A stretch of DNA of 64,000 bases from ASV31 sp965229765 (GCA_965229765.1 CBDDJT010000003.1:1364001-1428000); one strand, 5' to 3'; shown: positions 8,944-17,253, counted from the stretch's first letter. Numbers and translations: made by a program. The notes: generated by a model from the sequence alone, not told the origin.

Positions 8944-9152
8944 TCGGGGCCATCCCGGACTTCGCCCGGTTTTCCGCCCGCCATCCGGCGCGCGACCGCC
9001 CAGCTGACGGGCACCCCCAGAACTCCACCGACCGCTGCGGCGCCAAGCAGCGGCCAGAGCCCGCCCGCGCCCGCGACCAGCGCCGCGACCACGCAAACAC
9101 CCGCCAGCGTGCTGGCGACGGGTCCGAACAGGATCATGGCAAGGCGGCGCAT
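8892..9152 (-). CDS. Small membrane protein, 86 aa
   Basis: A short protein with two hydrophobic segments (about residues 5-30 and 33-53), RRLAMILFGPVAST and LWPLLGAAAVGGVLGVPVSW, then a polar tail. The function is unknown. An FNR-type box is centred 60 bp before the start codon, which supports both the gene and this start. The tail is encoded opposite the last 52 bp of the neighbouring plus-strand gene, so its final residues may be poorly conserved. Confidence 0.65.
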   Translation of the reverse strand: MRRLAMILFGPVASTLAGVCVVAALVAGAGGLWPLLGAAAVGGVLGVPVSWAVARRMAGGKPGEVRDGPDQSGAAPRAASGCSDMK

Positions 9153-9205
9153 CGGCTTTTTCCGCGGGTTTCCGGCACGTCTAGGGACGTTGGCGCAGCG
9201 GCGCC

Positions 9206-9219
9206 TTGATCGGCGTCAA
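9206..9219. promoter_or_regulatory. FNR/FnrL box, TTGATCGGCGTCAA
   Basis: The site matches TTGAT-N4-(A/G)TCAA and is centred about 60 bp upstream of the small membrane-protein gene that starts at 9152. That is the spacing expected for FNR activation from a class II promoter. Confidence 0.65.
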
Positions 9220-10319
9220 GGCGGCACACCGGGGGGTCCGGTCGAGCGCGCGCGCGGATCGACGCACAGGGAAACCGCATCGTCGCCGGGAAGGGCGGCA
9301 CCCGGATGCGACCGGTCGCGGCGGCGCCGTTGCCCCAAGGCCCAAGCACCGGCCACGAGATGTAGTTGATCGGTGCAGGCAACATCGCTATATGTAAGGC
9401 ACAGGTGCACAGACGCGGTGATGCATCAGCTGACGCTGTTGGCGGGGTTCGAACGAAGTTCGGGCCCCGTCGGCGTTCTGGGGGAGTGAACGGGAAAAGG
9501 CGCCAGGTGCTCAGACGCGGTCCTTGCATCACCCTGACGCCTTCCCGAACCTGACATCGTGGGATGCAGGCCCGTTCTGCTCGGGCTCCCGAGGGAACCT
9601 TCGCTGCCTTAGAGATCCCGAAAGACCTTGCCGGCCCGCTCCGGCCCGTGCATCCCCTTCCAGATTTCCCTTTGATCCTAAGATCTTGGGTCCATCCGGT
9701 TTGGGTGAGGTCCGGGCGGTGCGGCCTGATCCGAGGATCCGGTTCGTCCCGCGCCGGCCCTCTGGGCCTTTGCGTCCGCTCCGGGATCGAAACCCCCTTG
9801 CGGTAAGAAAACTGTCACAAATCGGGGGCCGGTCGGGCAAGAAAATAGCACTGCAGCATGAAAATTCGCTGGGGATAAGGTGTTGATATCATATGTTGAA
9901 ATCCTGTTGATAACCGGGATTTCGGATTTGCCGGAAAGGACTTGCTGGGGTCGTGTGCAACAAGCACATGACACCGGGCATTTTCTGCGGGTGCAAAGGC
10001 GATTCCGGGCGGCGAAGGGGCGAATCGCGGGGCGTCAAGGGCCGCAAGCCCACGTCGGCAAAGCGTCGGCAAAGCGTCGGCATCGCGTCGGCGGAAGGTA
10101 CAGTCGGCGCCAGAGGCCCCGAGCGGGGCACCCATCCGCCCGTCCGGGGCCGGCGATTGGCGCTGCTGTTCTTCCGCAAGGTCGCGCTAGCGTCCACGGA
10201 CGTGTTGCCAAAACTCCACCGCTTCGCTTCCGAAAGATGGATAAGGCTGCGCGCCGGGTTTGTGCAGCCTCGGAATTTGCCTTTCCTTCACAGGTGTTCA
10301 ATATTGAGCAGGGTATACG
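9220..10319. other. 1.1 kb without a supported gene
   Basis: Frames here are open because of high GC but none has a motif or ribosome-binding site. The stretch holds an AT-richer island at about 9845-9935 with a DnaA-box-like TTATCAACA on the minus strand, an 11-bp tandem repeat at 10053-10093, and a loose pair of similar tracts at about 9402 and 9506 (AGGTGC(A/T)CAGACGCGGT). It is probably a recombination or decay zone in front of the hypothetical pair at 10320. Confidence 0.5.
10053..10093 (+). repeat. 11-bp tandem repeat tract, copy 1
   Basis: Three full units CGTCGGCAAAG, CGTCGGCAAAG and CGTCGGCATCG, closed by CGTCGGCG. The unit length is one helical turn, so all CGTCGGC cores face the same side of the DNA. 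The same pattern recurs at 13180 and 43151. Confidence 0.85.
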
Positions 10320-10859
10320 GTGACGTCGGAGCTTGAAGAGAGGTATGGACCTCTCAGGCCCCCAAGCGAGGTCGCGGTTTGGGAGCACGGTCGCAGACCT
10401 CGATCGCTTTCGACGCTGTCAGGCGATACCGGGCACCAGCTTTCCGCCTATTGTAGTGTCTGCGGTTCCCCGCAATTTGCTTGCGCGGCAAGCGCCATTA
10501 CTTTCCCGTGGGTCATGGATGAAGACAGCGACATAAAGCTGGCGGCAGAAGAGATCGCGGAATTACCCGACGTCCGGGAACTGACCGGACACCCAAGGCG
10601 GCGCAACTTTCCCAGCCATCCCGCAGACGAAAAGAAGCTGGGACACCCCTGCCTGATCGACGAACAGCCCGCCCGCATCGCGGGCGAACTTTTTCTGGAC
10701 CACGACGATGACGATAACCTCGTATGGTTCGTGAACACCAATTCCGGACGGTACTGCCGCAGCAAGCCGCCGTCCGGCGAACAGGGCGAGAACGCGCGTG
10801 CGCTGTTCGAGCGCCTTATGAAGCAGCGCGTCGAGTTCGACAGCCTGGAGGACATTTGA
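10320..10859 (+). CDS. Hypothetical protein, first gene of a coupled pair
   Basis: A 179-residue protein with no recognised domain. The N-terminal part holds a CSVCG...FAC cluster that could bind metal. The C-terminal half is acidic, with DHDDDDNLVWFV and an ARALFERLMKQRVEFDSLEDI tail. The GTG start at 10320 is uncertain: the frame also offers an ATG at 10515 (MDEDSDIKLAAEE) without a clear ribosome-binding site. The stop overlaps the next start as TGATG, so the two products are probably made together. Confidence 0.55.
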   Translation: MTSELEERYGPLRPPSEVAVWEHGRRPRSLSTLSGDTGHQLSAYCSVCGSPQFACAASAITFPWVMDEDSDIKLAAEEIAELPDVRELTGHPRRRNFPSHPADEKKLGHPCLIDEQPARIAGELFLDHDDDDNLVWFVNTNSGRYCRSKPPSGEQGENARALFERLMKQRVEFDSLEDI

Positions 10860-11248
10860 TGACCGCGACCGAGACGACCTCTCCGCAGGCGCACAAGACC
10901 ATGTACCGGTTCGGGACGTTCAAGCGATCCGACCGGATCGCGTTGCGACGGCTGGCGGCGTCGGAGGACGGCGACGACGTCTTCGTGGAAGCGTTGCAGA
11001 TGTTCCTTGAGAAATGGGACCAGGCGGACTGGATCGAATCCTACAATATCGAACGCGTGGCCAAATGGTGCGCGCGCCATCTCGACAGGGCGTTGCAGGA
11101 CAGGCTGGGAGAGACGTTCCGGCTTACACGCATGGTGCGCACCGGCGGGCAGGACGCCTTTGGGCTTTTCCTGAACGAGTTCAACAGCTGGCAGCCTGAA
11201 ACGCCTGCATCAGGCGCGACGGCGCAAGGCGCGGCGAGCCACGGCTGA
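10859..11248 (+). CDS. Hypothetical protein, second gene of a coupled pair
   Basis: A 129-residue protein, not recognised. The middle looks helical and conserved in character (FKRSDRIALRRLAASEDGDD, FLEKWDQADWIESYNIERVA, CARHLDRALQDRLGET). The tail is low-complexity Ala/Gly. The ATG overlaps the stop of the gene before it. The pair stands alone between a gene-poor region and lepA, as a small accessory module would, but nothing identifies it as toxin-antitoxin or anything else. Confidence 0.6.
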   Translation: MTATETTSPQAHKTMYRFGTFKRSDRIALRRLAASEDGDDVFVEALQMFLEKWDQADWIESYNIERVAKWCARHLDRALQDRLGETFRLTRMVRTGGQDAFGLFLNEFNSWQPETPASGATAQGAASHG

Positions 11249-11272
11249 GACAGCACCGGGCCAAGTGCAGGC

Positions 11273-13072
11273 CTAGCTGTCCATCTTCAGCGCGTTGATG
11301 AAGGCGGCCTGCGGGATCTCGACCTTGCCGAACTGGCGCATCTTCTTCTTGCCGGCCTTCTGTTTGTCCAGAAGCTTGCGCTTGCGCGTGGCATCGCCGC
11401 CATAGCACTTGGCGGTCACGTCCTTGCGCAGCGCGGCCAGGGTTTCGCGGGCGATCACGCGTCCGCCGATCGCGGCCTGGATCGGGATCTTGAACATGTG
11501 GCGGGGGATCAGGTCCTTCAGCTTTTCGCACATGGCGCGGCCCCGGGTTTCCGCCCGGTCGCGATGGACCATGATCGACAGCGCGTCCACCGGCTCGTCA
11601 TTGACGAGGATCTGCATCTTGACCAGCTTGTCCTCTCGGTAGCCTTCCATCGAGTAGTCGAACGAGGCATAGCCCTTGGTCACCGATTTCAGGCGGTCGT
11701 AGAAGTCGAACACCACCTCGTTGAGCGGCAGGTCGTAGACGACCATCGCGCGGCTGCCGGCATAGGTGAGGTCAAGCTGGATGCCGCGACGGTCCTGGCA
11801 AAGCTTCAGCACCTCGCCCAGGTAATCGTCGGGCACGAGGATGGTGGCCTTGATGCGCGGTTCCTCGATCCGGTCGACAAGTGTCAGGTCGGGCATGTCG
11901 GCGGGGTTGTGCAGTTCCACCATCGTGCCGTCGCGCAGGAAGACATGATAGACCACGCTGGGCGCGGTGGTGATAAGCTCTATCCCGTATTCGCGTTCAA
12001 GGCGGTCGCGGATGACTTCGAGGTGGAGAAGCCCGAGAAAGCCGCAGCGAAAGCCGAAGCCAAGCGCGGCCGAGGTCTCCATCTCGTACGAGAAGCTGGC
12101 GTCGTTGAGGGCAAGCTTTTCGATGGCGGTGCGCAGGTCCTCGAATTCGGCGGCATCCACGGGGAAGAGGCCGCAAAAGACCACGGGAACCGACGGGCGG
12201 AAGCCCGGAAGGGGTTTGTCGGCGCCCTTCTTCTCATGCGTGATCGTGTCGCCGACGCGGGTGTCGCGGACCTGCTTGATCGAGGCGGTCAGGATCCCGA
12301 TCTCGCCCGGGCCAAGCTCTGCAATGTCGACCATGGCGGGCTTGAGAACGGCAAGCTTGTCAATGCCATAGATGGCGCCTGTCTGCATCATGCGGATCCG
12401 CTCGCCCTTGCGGATGACGCCGTCCATGACGCGGATAAGCACGACGACACCAAGGTAGGCGTCATACCAGCTGTCGACCAGCATGGCCTTGAGCGGGGCG
12501 TTGCGGTCGCCTTTGGGGGCGGGCAGGCGGGCGACGATCGCCTCCAGCACCTCGGGGATGCCGAGGCCGGTCTTGGCGGAGATCTCGAGCGCGTCGTGCG
12601 CCTCTATGCCGATCACGTCCTCGATCTGCACGCGGATGCGGTCGGGCTCTGACGCGGGCAGGTCGATCTTGTTGAGGACCGGCACGATGTCATGGTTGGC
12701 GTCGATCGCCTGATAGACGTTGGCAAGCGTCTGCGCCTCGACCCCCTGGGTGGCGTCCACGACCAGCAGCGAGCCCTCGACAGCGCGCATAGAACGGCTG
12801 ACCTCATAGGCGAAGTCGACGTGGCCGGGGGTGTCTATCAGGTTGAGAATATAGGTATTTCCATCCTTCGCCGGATATTCGATGCGGACGGTGTTGGCCT
12901 TGATGGTGATGCCGCGCTCGCGCTCGATATCCATCGAATCGAGGAGTTGTTCCTTCATGTCGCGTTCGGCGACGGTGCCGGTCAGCTGGATCAGCCGGTC
13001 GGCAAGGGTCGATTTGCCGTGGTCGATGTGGGCCACGATCGAGAAATTGCGGATGCGCGAAAGCTCTGTCAT
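11273..13072 (-). CDS. lepA: Translation elongation factor 4 (LepA)
   Basis: A 599-residue ribosome-dependent GTPase, the length usual for LepA/EF4, which back-translocates or remodels stalled ribosomes. G1 is AHIDHGKSTL near residue 14, switch II DTPGHVDF, and G4 NKIDLP. The EF-G-like domains and the LepA-specific C-terminal domain end in KAGKKKMRQFGKVEIPQAAF. It is a single gene whose upstream region contains an 11-bp repeat tract. Confidence 0.98.
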   Translation of the reverse strand: MTELSRIRNFSIVAHIDHGKSTLADRLIQLTGTVAERDMKEQLLDSMDIERERGITIKANTVRIEYPAKDGNTYILNLIDTPGHVDFAYEVSRSMRAVEGSLLVVDATQGVEAQTLANVYQAIDANHDIVPVLNKIDLPASEPDRIRVQIEDVIGIEAHDALEISAKTGLGIPEVLEAIVARLPAPKGDRNAPLKAMLVDSWYDAYLGVVVLIRVMDGVIRKGERIRMMQTGAIYGIDKLAVLKPAMVDIAELGPGEIGILTASIKQVRDTRVGDTITHEKKGADKPLPGFRPSVPVVFCGLFPVDAAEFEDLRTAIEKLALNDASFSYEMETSAALGFGFRCGFLGLLHLEVIRDRLEREYGIELITTAPSVVYHVFLRDGTMVELHNPADMPDLTLVDRIEEPRIKATILVPDDYLGEVLKLCQDRRGIQLDLTYAGSRAMVVYDLPLNEVVFDFYDRLKSVTKGYASFDYSMEGYREDKLVKMQILVNDEPVDALSIMVHRDRAETRGRAMCEKLKDLIPRHMFKIPIQAAIGGRVIARETLAALRKDVTAKCYGGDATRKRKLLDKQKAGKKKMRQFGKVEIPQAAFINALKMDS

Positions 13073-13179
13073 GGGCGGGATATGCGCCGGAACGGGTGCC
13101 CGGTCAAGCGGCGGCGCGCAAGGGCGGCGAATCGCGCGTTAACGCCAGTGTTTCAAGGGAAATGGGCGCCGCGGCGCCA

Positions 13180-13220
13180 CGTCGGCAAAACGTCGGCATC
13201 GCGTCGGCATCGCGTCGGCG
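13180..13220 (+). repeat. 11-bp tandem repeat tract, copy 2
   Basis: Units CGTCGGCAAAA, CGTCGGCATCG, CGTCGGCATCG and a closing CGTCGGCG, exactly one unit per 11 bp. It lies in the 301-bp gap between the thioesterase gene and lepA, 108 bp or more before the lepA start. I see no other feature in that gap. Confidence 0.85.
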
Positions 13221-13373
13221 CGGTGTCCGCGGGATCGCGGGGTGAACAGGGCGCGCGGCGGCGGGGATGTGCCGGCCGGGTGGATGCGGCGCCGGGGCGG
13301 CGGGGTGCGGCTTGCCCGGGCCGGGCGAAGAGCCCGTGCCCCGGGCAGCCGCACGACGCGCCCCGGGCGCGCC

Positions 13374-13793
13374 CTAGGCGGGGTCGGCGACCAGCGCTTC
13401 CAGCGCGGTCTTGACCTCTGGCGGCCATGGGATCGAGATGTGCTTGTCGAGGTCCGAGGCGGCCAGCACCTGCGTGCTTTCCCAGCGCTTTTCACCCTTG
13501 CAGCTGATGTCGTGGTGGATCGTCACCGACGAGCGCCCGACCTTGAGGACACTCACCGCGAATTCCAGGTTCTCGCCGAAGAACGACGGGCTGGAGAAAT
13601 CGGACCGGATGTGGACGGTTGGAGTGCCCCAGCGGTCTTCCCAGATGATCTTGTGCCAGGGAAAACCCAGGTGATCCCAGAATTCCTCGTTCACGCCGTT
13701 GAGGATGTTCAGGTAGGACGGGAAATAGGCGGTGCCCGAGATGTCGCAATCGCCGAAACGCAGCATCCGCGTCGTTCTGAAAACCTTGTCCAT
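13374..13793 (-). CDS. Acyl-CoA thioesterase, 4HBT (hot-dog) family
   Basis: A 139-residue hot-dog-fold thioesterase. The N-terminal catalytic region RFGDCDISGTAYFPSYLN matches the 4-hydroxybenzoyl-CoA thioesterase family, where the Asp in this stretch is the usual catalytic residue. The remainder forms the sheet typical of the fold (HIRSDFSSPSFFGENLEFAV, SSVTIHHDISCKGEK). The natural acyl-CoA is unknown. It stands as a single gene downstream of a minisatellite. Confidence 0.88.
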   Translation of the reverse strand: MDKVFRTTRMLRFGDCDISGTAYFPSYLNILNGVNEEFWDHLGFPWHKIIWEDRWGTPTVHIRSDFSSPSFFGENLEFAVSVLKVGRSSVTIHHDISCKGEKRWESTQVLAASDLDKHISIPWPPEVKTALEALVADPA

Positions 13794-13872
13794 GTCACTC
13801 TCTCCCTGACGTGCGGGCGTGGTCTAGGGCATGGGAACGCGGAAGGCCAGCAATCCCGTGACCGGCCGACCG

Positions 13873-13927
13873 GGCGGGGCATTCGGCGGGGCATTCGGCG
13901 GGGCGCTCGGCGGGGCGTTCGGCGGGC
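13873..13927 (+). repeat. 12-bp minisatellite
   Basis: Four complete copies of GGCGGGGC(A/G)(T/C)TC in tandem plus a partial fifth. The first two copies are identical and the third and fourth differ at one or two bases. It lies upstream of the thioesterase gene, in the gap before the divergent exported-protein gene. Confidence 0.85.
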
Positions 13928-14033
13928 GGGCGCCGCTGGCGCATCCGTGAATTGCGCAGGGCGCCGGGTTGCGGCAGTCTCTGGCGCGAAAACCGGGCGG
14001 GCGACGGGCCCGTGGCAGTTCACGAGGCAGACG

Positions 14034-14342
14034 ATGAGACGCAGTGTCCTTGCGGCCGCACTGGCGGTGGCGACGATGACGACGCTGGCGCCGGCCGCTT
14101 CGGCCGGCCCGATCGAACGGGCCTGCATGGCCGCCGGACGCGGGGCGACGTCTTCTCTGTGCGGCTGTATCCAGCAGGTGGCGGATTCTCTTCTGGACGG
14201 GGCCGAGCAGCGGCTGGCATCGACCTTTTTCAGCGATCCGCACAAGGCGCAGGAAGTGCGCATGTCCGACCGCGAGGATCATGAACGCTTCTGGGACACC
14301 TACAAGGTGTTCGGTGCTCAGGCCGAGGCGTTTTGCCGATGA
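14034..14342 (+). CDS. Small exported protein, 102 aa
   Basis: An unrecognised periplasmic protein typical of Rhodobacteraceae. It has a clear signal peptide (AAALAVATMTTLAPAASA, cleavage about residue 24) and a mature part with Cys at CMAAGRG, SSLCGCIQQVAD and the C-terminal AFCR, which could form two disulfides. No catalytic motif is seen. The ATG at 14034 starts a normal signal peptide; the long open frame before it has no coding signs. Confidence 0.7.
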   Translation: MRRSVLAAALAVATMTTLAPAASAGPIERACMAAGRGATSSLCGCIQQVADSLLDGAEQRLASTFFSDPHKAQEVRMSDREDHERFWDTYKVFGAQAEAFCR

Positions 14343-14395
14343 GGCTTGGCCGGGCGGCGGACGCGGGCTAGCCTGTGTCCCGGGAGGGCCGGGCG

Positions 14396-15094
14396 ATGCG
14401 CATCGTGATCCTGACGGGCGCCGGGATTTCGGCGGAAAGCGGGCTGGGCACGTTTCGCGGCCCGGATGGCACGTGGAGCCGTTACAACATCGACGAACTG
14501 GCCACGCCCGAAGGGTTCGCGCGCAACCCGGTGCTTGTGCATCGCTTCTACAATGCGCGCCGGGCGCAGGTGCGGGCGGCCGTGCCGAACCCGGCGCACG
14601 CGGCGCTGGCGCGGCTTGAGGCAGTGCATCCGGGCGAAGTGCTGATCGTGACCCAGAACATCGACGACCTGCACGAGCGCGCCGGAAGCCGCAACGTGAT
14701 CCACATGCATGGCGAATTGCTGCGCGCGCTTTGCGCGGCCTGCGGGCATCGCTGGGATGCGCCGCCCGAGATGGATGCCGGCGACCCCTGCCCCGCCTGT
14801 GCCATCGACGCCACCCGCCCCGACGTGGTGTGGTTCGGCGAGTTTCCCTATGCGATGGACGAGATCGCCGCGGCACTGGAGGCGGCCGACCTGTTCGTGG
14901 CGATCGGCACCTCTGGCAGCGTCTATCCGGCCGCCGCCTTCGTGGACGACGCGCGCCGGGCCGGGGCGGCGACGCTGGAACTGAACCTGGAGCGGTCCGA
15001 GATCACCCGGGCCTTCGCCGACGTGCGGTTCGGCAAGGCAAGCGAGGTCGTGCCCGACTGGGTGGACGCCGTGCTGCACGAACAGGGTCTTTGA
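14396..15094 (+). CDS. cobB: NAD-dependent protein deacylase, sirtuin (CobB)
   Basis: A 232-residue sirtuin that removes acetyl or other acyl groups from lysines using NAD. Motifs in order are GAGISAESGLGTFRG (NAD binding), TQNIDDLHERAG, catalytic His in HMHGEL, zinc Cys in CAACGH and CPACA, and GTSGSVYPAA. An ATG at 14396 with GGAGG a few bases upstream is preferred to a GTG at 14375. The Ala-Arg pocket typical of desuccinylases (YNARRAQV) is present. Confidence 0.93.
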   Translation: MRIVILTGAGISAESGLGTFRGPDGTWSRYNIDELATPEGFARNPVLVHRFYNARRAQVRAAVPNPAHAALARLEAVHPGEVLIVTQNIDDLHERAGSRNVIHMHGELLRALCAACGHRWDAPPEMDAGDPCPACAIDATRPDVVWFGEFPYAMDEIAAALEAADLFVAIGTSGSVYPAAAFVDDARRAGAATLELNLERSEITRAFADVRFGKASEVVPDWVDAVLHEQGL

Positions 15095-15180
15095 CCCGCC
15101 CCGGGGCAGCACCGGCGCCGCACAAGGGCTGACGCGTGCCCGCTGCCGGCGCGCCCGCGGTCCCGTCGCCGCGGCGCGGC

Positions 15181-15206
15181 GGCTTCAGCTTCAGTTTCAG
15201 TTTCAG
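15181..15206 (+). repeat. Hexanucleotide repeat (TTCAGT/C)
   Basis: A short run of CTTCAG/TTTCAG units, about four copies, reaches into the stop codon of the 2OG-oxygenase gene. It is a simple repeat prone to length change; if it changed, the end of the protein would not be altered beyond its last codons. Confidence 0.6.
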
Positions 15207-15754
15207 CGAAAGGGCGGCCCGTGCGCCCAGACGGTCAGCGAGTGGCGGGTGCCGCCCGTCACCGGGGTGACGCGGTGCAGAACGAAGCTGGGAAAGAGCG
15301 AGGCGCTGCCCTGATCGGCAGGGGCGTCGCGGGTGTTGGCGTCGGCCATGACCTGAAGCGTGCCGCCGGTGTAGTCCCGCGAGGGGGACAGCTGCACCAC
15401 CAGCGTCAGCTTGCGCCGCCGCGCCACCGGGCCGTCGCCGATGTCCGAATGCCAGCCGAAATGGCCCTGCCGCGCGGCATCGTAGCACGCCACCTGCGGG
15501 CTTTCGGCGAATTCCGTCAGATCGAAGCCGAAACCGGTGCGGTTGGCGTCCGCCACAAGGCGGATCAGCCGGTCCATCACCCAGCCGGTGCCGTCCGCCT
15601 CGTCCAGCCAGGCGATGTCGGCACGGCGCAGGTTGTGGTTGGCGATGCCGCCGACAAGGCCCGCGTCCGCGCGCCCGGCCTCGGCGGCAAGCGCGAGGAT
15701 ACGGTCGCACTCGGCCGGGGTGAAGGCAGCGGCGGCGGTGTGGAAGGTCTGCAT
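15203..15754 (-). CDS. 2-oxoglutarate/Fe(II)-dependent oxygenase
   Basis: A 183-residue prolyl-4-hydroxylase-like dioxygenase. The iron ligands are His and Asp of GWHSDIGDG and His of FVLHRVTPV; the 2-oxoglutarate-binding Arg is the one in GTRHSLTVWAHG. The start at 15754 follows AGGACCCG. The size suits a single double-stranded beta-helix domain. The substrate, a protein or small molecule, is unknown. Confidence 0.88.
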   Translation of the reverse strand: MQTFHTAAAAFTPAECDRILALAAEAGRADAGLVGGIANHNLRRADIAWLDEADGTGWVMDRLIRLVADANRTGFGFDLTEFAESPQVACYDAARQGHFGWHSDIGDGPVARRRKLTLVVQLSPSRDYTGGTLQVMADANTRDAPADQGSASLFPSFVLHRVTPVTGGTRHSLTVWAHGPPFR

Positions 15755-15860
15755 CGGGTCCTGTGCGGCTGACGGGGTGCGCCAGCATGGCACGGGGCGC
15801 GCGGCGCCGCTGATCCGGGGGCGACGCGGCGGCGTCGCGGATGGCGCGCGGCCTGCGGCA

Positions 15861-15928
15861 AGGGGGCTGTCTGCCCCCTCTGCGCCTGCGGCGCATTCAC
15901 CCCCGAGAGTATTTCGGAACAGAAGAAG
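15861..15928 (-). repeat. Post-stop repeat element, copy 1
   Basis: Read on the minus strand it begins CTTCTTCTGTTCCGAAATAC, 39 bp after the PCu(A)C stop codon. It continues with two hairpins, GCGCC-GCA-GGCGC and AGGGGG-CAGACAG-CCCCCT. It is nearly identical to the copy at 22269-22336. Confidence 0.85.
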
Positions 15929-15967
15929 CGGGGCCCCGCCCGTGGGGACAGGCGGGGCGCTGGCGGC

Positions 15968-16465
15968 TCAGTTGGTGGTGGGCTGGCCCTGGCCGTGCTG
16001 CATGCCGTGGCCCATGCCCTGCTCTGGCGCGCGTTCGAGGTCGACGGGGATCTCGACGGTGATGTCGCCCGCGGTCTCGAAGGTGAGGGTCACGGTGATC
16101 GTGTCGCCCTGCCGCATTGGCGCGGCGAGGCCCATCAGCATGACGTGGTCGCCGCCGCGGGCAAGGGCGTGGGTGCCGCCGGCGGGGATGGCGAAGCCTT
16201 CCTCGACCTCGATCATCTGCATGACGCCGTCGCCGGTGGCCTTGTGGGTGTGCAGTTCCACCCGCATGGCGGCGTCCGAGGCGGCCGAGACCAGCCGGTC
16301 ATCGGTGGCGCCGGCGTTTTGCAGGATCATGAAGGCGGCGCCGGACTTGGCCATAGGGCTGGCGGAGCGGGCGTAGGCGTCGCTGACGGTGATGTCGGCG
16401 GCAAGCGCAGGCAGGGTGAAGGTGGCGGCGGCAAGCGCCGCGGCGAAGGTGCGAATCGTGGTCAT
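15968..16465 (-). CDS. Periplasmic copper chaperone PCu(A)C
   Basis: A 165-residue copper chaperone that delivers Cu(I) to the CuA/CuB centres of cytochrome oxidases in the periplasm. It has a signal peptide ending in LPALA-ADITV. The Cu ligands follow the H(M)x10Mx21HxM pattern: His/His in VELHTHKATGD, Met in MQMIEV, and the GGDHVMLMGL segment. A Met/His-rich tail (MGHGMQHGQGQ) adds further copper-binding capacity. It is encoded 51 bp downstream of a DUF2946-type gene, so copper handling is probably shared. Confidence 0.92.
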   Translation of the reverse strand: MTTIRTFAAALAAATFTLPALAADITVSDAYARSASPMAKSGAAFMILQNAGATDDRLVSAASDAAMRVELHTHKATGDGVMQMIEVEEGFAIPAGGTHALARGGDHVMLMGLAAPMRQGDTITVTLTFETAGDITVEIPVDLERAPEQGMGHGMQHGQGQPTTN

Positions 16466-16516
16466 GGGACTCTCCTGGTCGCGTGGTCTGATCTGTTTGG
16501 GTGTCGTCCGGGGCGA

Positions 16517-16864
16517 TCAGGCCAGGGGCGGCGCGCGGGCGCGCGGCAGGAGAGCGACGGGAACGGCCACCGCCGGCAGCGGCGCAAGGCGGAAGCGGAC
16601 GGAAGTGGCCGAAAGCGCGCGCGGCACAGGATCCGGAGCGGCGACGGCCACGATCAGGGACAGCGCGCAATCGGGGCAGACATGGGCAGGGCCGACCGGC
16701 TGGCCGTCGGCATCCACGGCCACGGTGACAGGCCCGCTGCCGGTGCAGAGCACGATCATGCCCGCGGCGTGGGTCTGGCCGCGCGCGACGGCCATCGCAC
16801 CGGAGGTCAGCGCGAGGATCAGCGCGAACAGCAGGATCAGGACGGGGCGCAGGCGGACGTTCAT
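16517..16864 (-). CDS. DUF2946-like small membrane/exported protein
   Basis: A 115-residue protein with an N-terminal hydrophobic segment (VLILLFALILALTSGAMA), a central THAAGMIVLCTG and a metal-binding-like HVCPDCAL motif, and a second hydrophobic stretch. This layout matches DUF2946, often found beside copper genes. Its position immediately upstream of PCu(A)C suggests a role in copper binding or cytochrome oxidase assembly. That is inference from context. Confidence 0.75.
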   Translation of the reverse strand: MNVRLRPVLILLFALILALTSGAMAVARGQTHAAGMIVLCTGSGPVTVAVDADGQPVGPAHVCPDCALSLIVAVAAPDPVPRALSATSVRFRLAPLPAVAVPVALLPRARAPPLA

Positions 16865-16904
16865 GACCTTCAGATGCGCAACGCGTTCACGAAGGTGAAG
16901 GCGT

Positions 16905-16943
16905 CAAAAGGAAGCGGCCCCGCCCTTGCAGGGGCGAGGCCGC
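16905..16943 (-). terminator. Intrinsic terminator of rpmB
   Basis: Downstream of rpmB on the minus strand there is a GC-rich hairpin (outer stem GCGGCC/GGCCGC, inner CGCCC/GGGCG, loop around TGCAA) at 16914-16943, followed by TTCCTTTTG. Confidence 0.7.
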
Positions 16944-16965
16944 GAAACCGGTCCGGTCGAAGGGA

Positions 16966-17253
16966 TCAGGCCGCGGTGCGGGCCTTGGCGATCTCTTTCT
17001 TGATCTTGAGCGCGTTGGACGACAGTTCGGCGTCGCGTGCCTTGTCAAGGAACGCATCCAGCCCGCCGCGGTGATCGACGCTGCGCAGCGCCGCGGCCGA
17101 GATCCGCAGCTTGAAGGTGCGGCCCAGCGATTCGGACATCAGGGAGACGTCGTTGAGGTTCGGCAGGAACCGGCGTCTGGTCTTGTTGTTGGCGTGGCTG
17201 ACATTGTTGCCAGTCATCGGGCCTTTTCCGGTCAGTTCGCAGCGGCGCGACAT
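16966..17253 (-). CDS. rpmB: 50S ribosomal protein L28
   Basis: A 95-residue ribosomal protein of the large subunit. The start MSRRCELTGKGPMTGNNVSH, followed by NNKTRRRFLPNL, is diagnostic of bL28. The C-terminal extension of about 20 residues is the usual alphaproteobacterial form. It is a single gene followed by a strong terminator. Confidence 0.98.
   Translation of the reverse strand: MSRRCELTGKGPMTGNNVSHANNKTRRRFLPNLNDVSLMSESLGRTFKLRISAAALRSVDHRGGLDAFLDKARDAELSSNALKIKKEIAKARTAA

Noticed and set aside
9402..9540. Loose direct repeat, AGGTGC(A/T)CAGACGCGGT, at about 9402 and 9506
   Set aside because: The match is short and fades quickly; chance cannot be excluded.
9845..9935. AT-rich island with a DnaA-box-like TTATCAACA, considered as a replication origin
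   Set aside because: Only one imperfect box is seen, no cluster and no neighbouring dnaA, hemE, parA or repABC gene.
10333..10536. Alternative frame with an ATG near the start of the hypothetical pair
   Set aside because: It ends after 67 codons and is out of frame with the coupled gene structure.
13242..14033. Long open frame running into the small exported-protein gene
   Set aside because: It crosses the thioesterase gene antisense and the minisatellite; the signal peptide at 14034 marks the true start.
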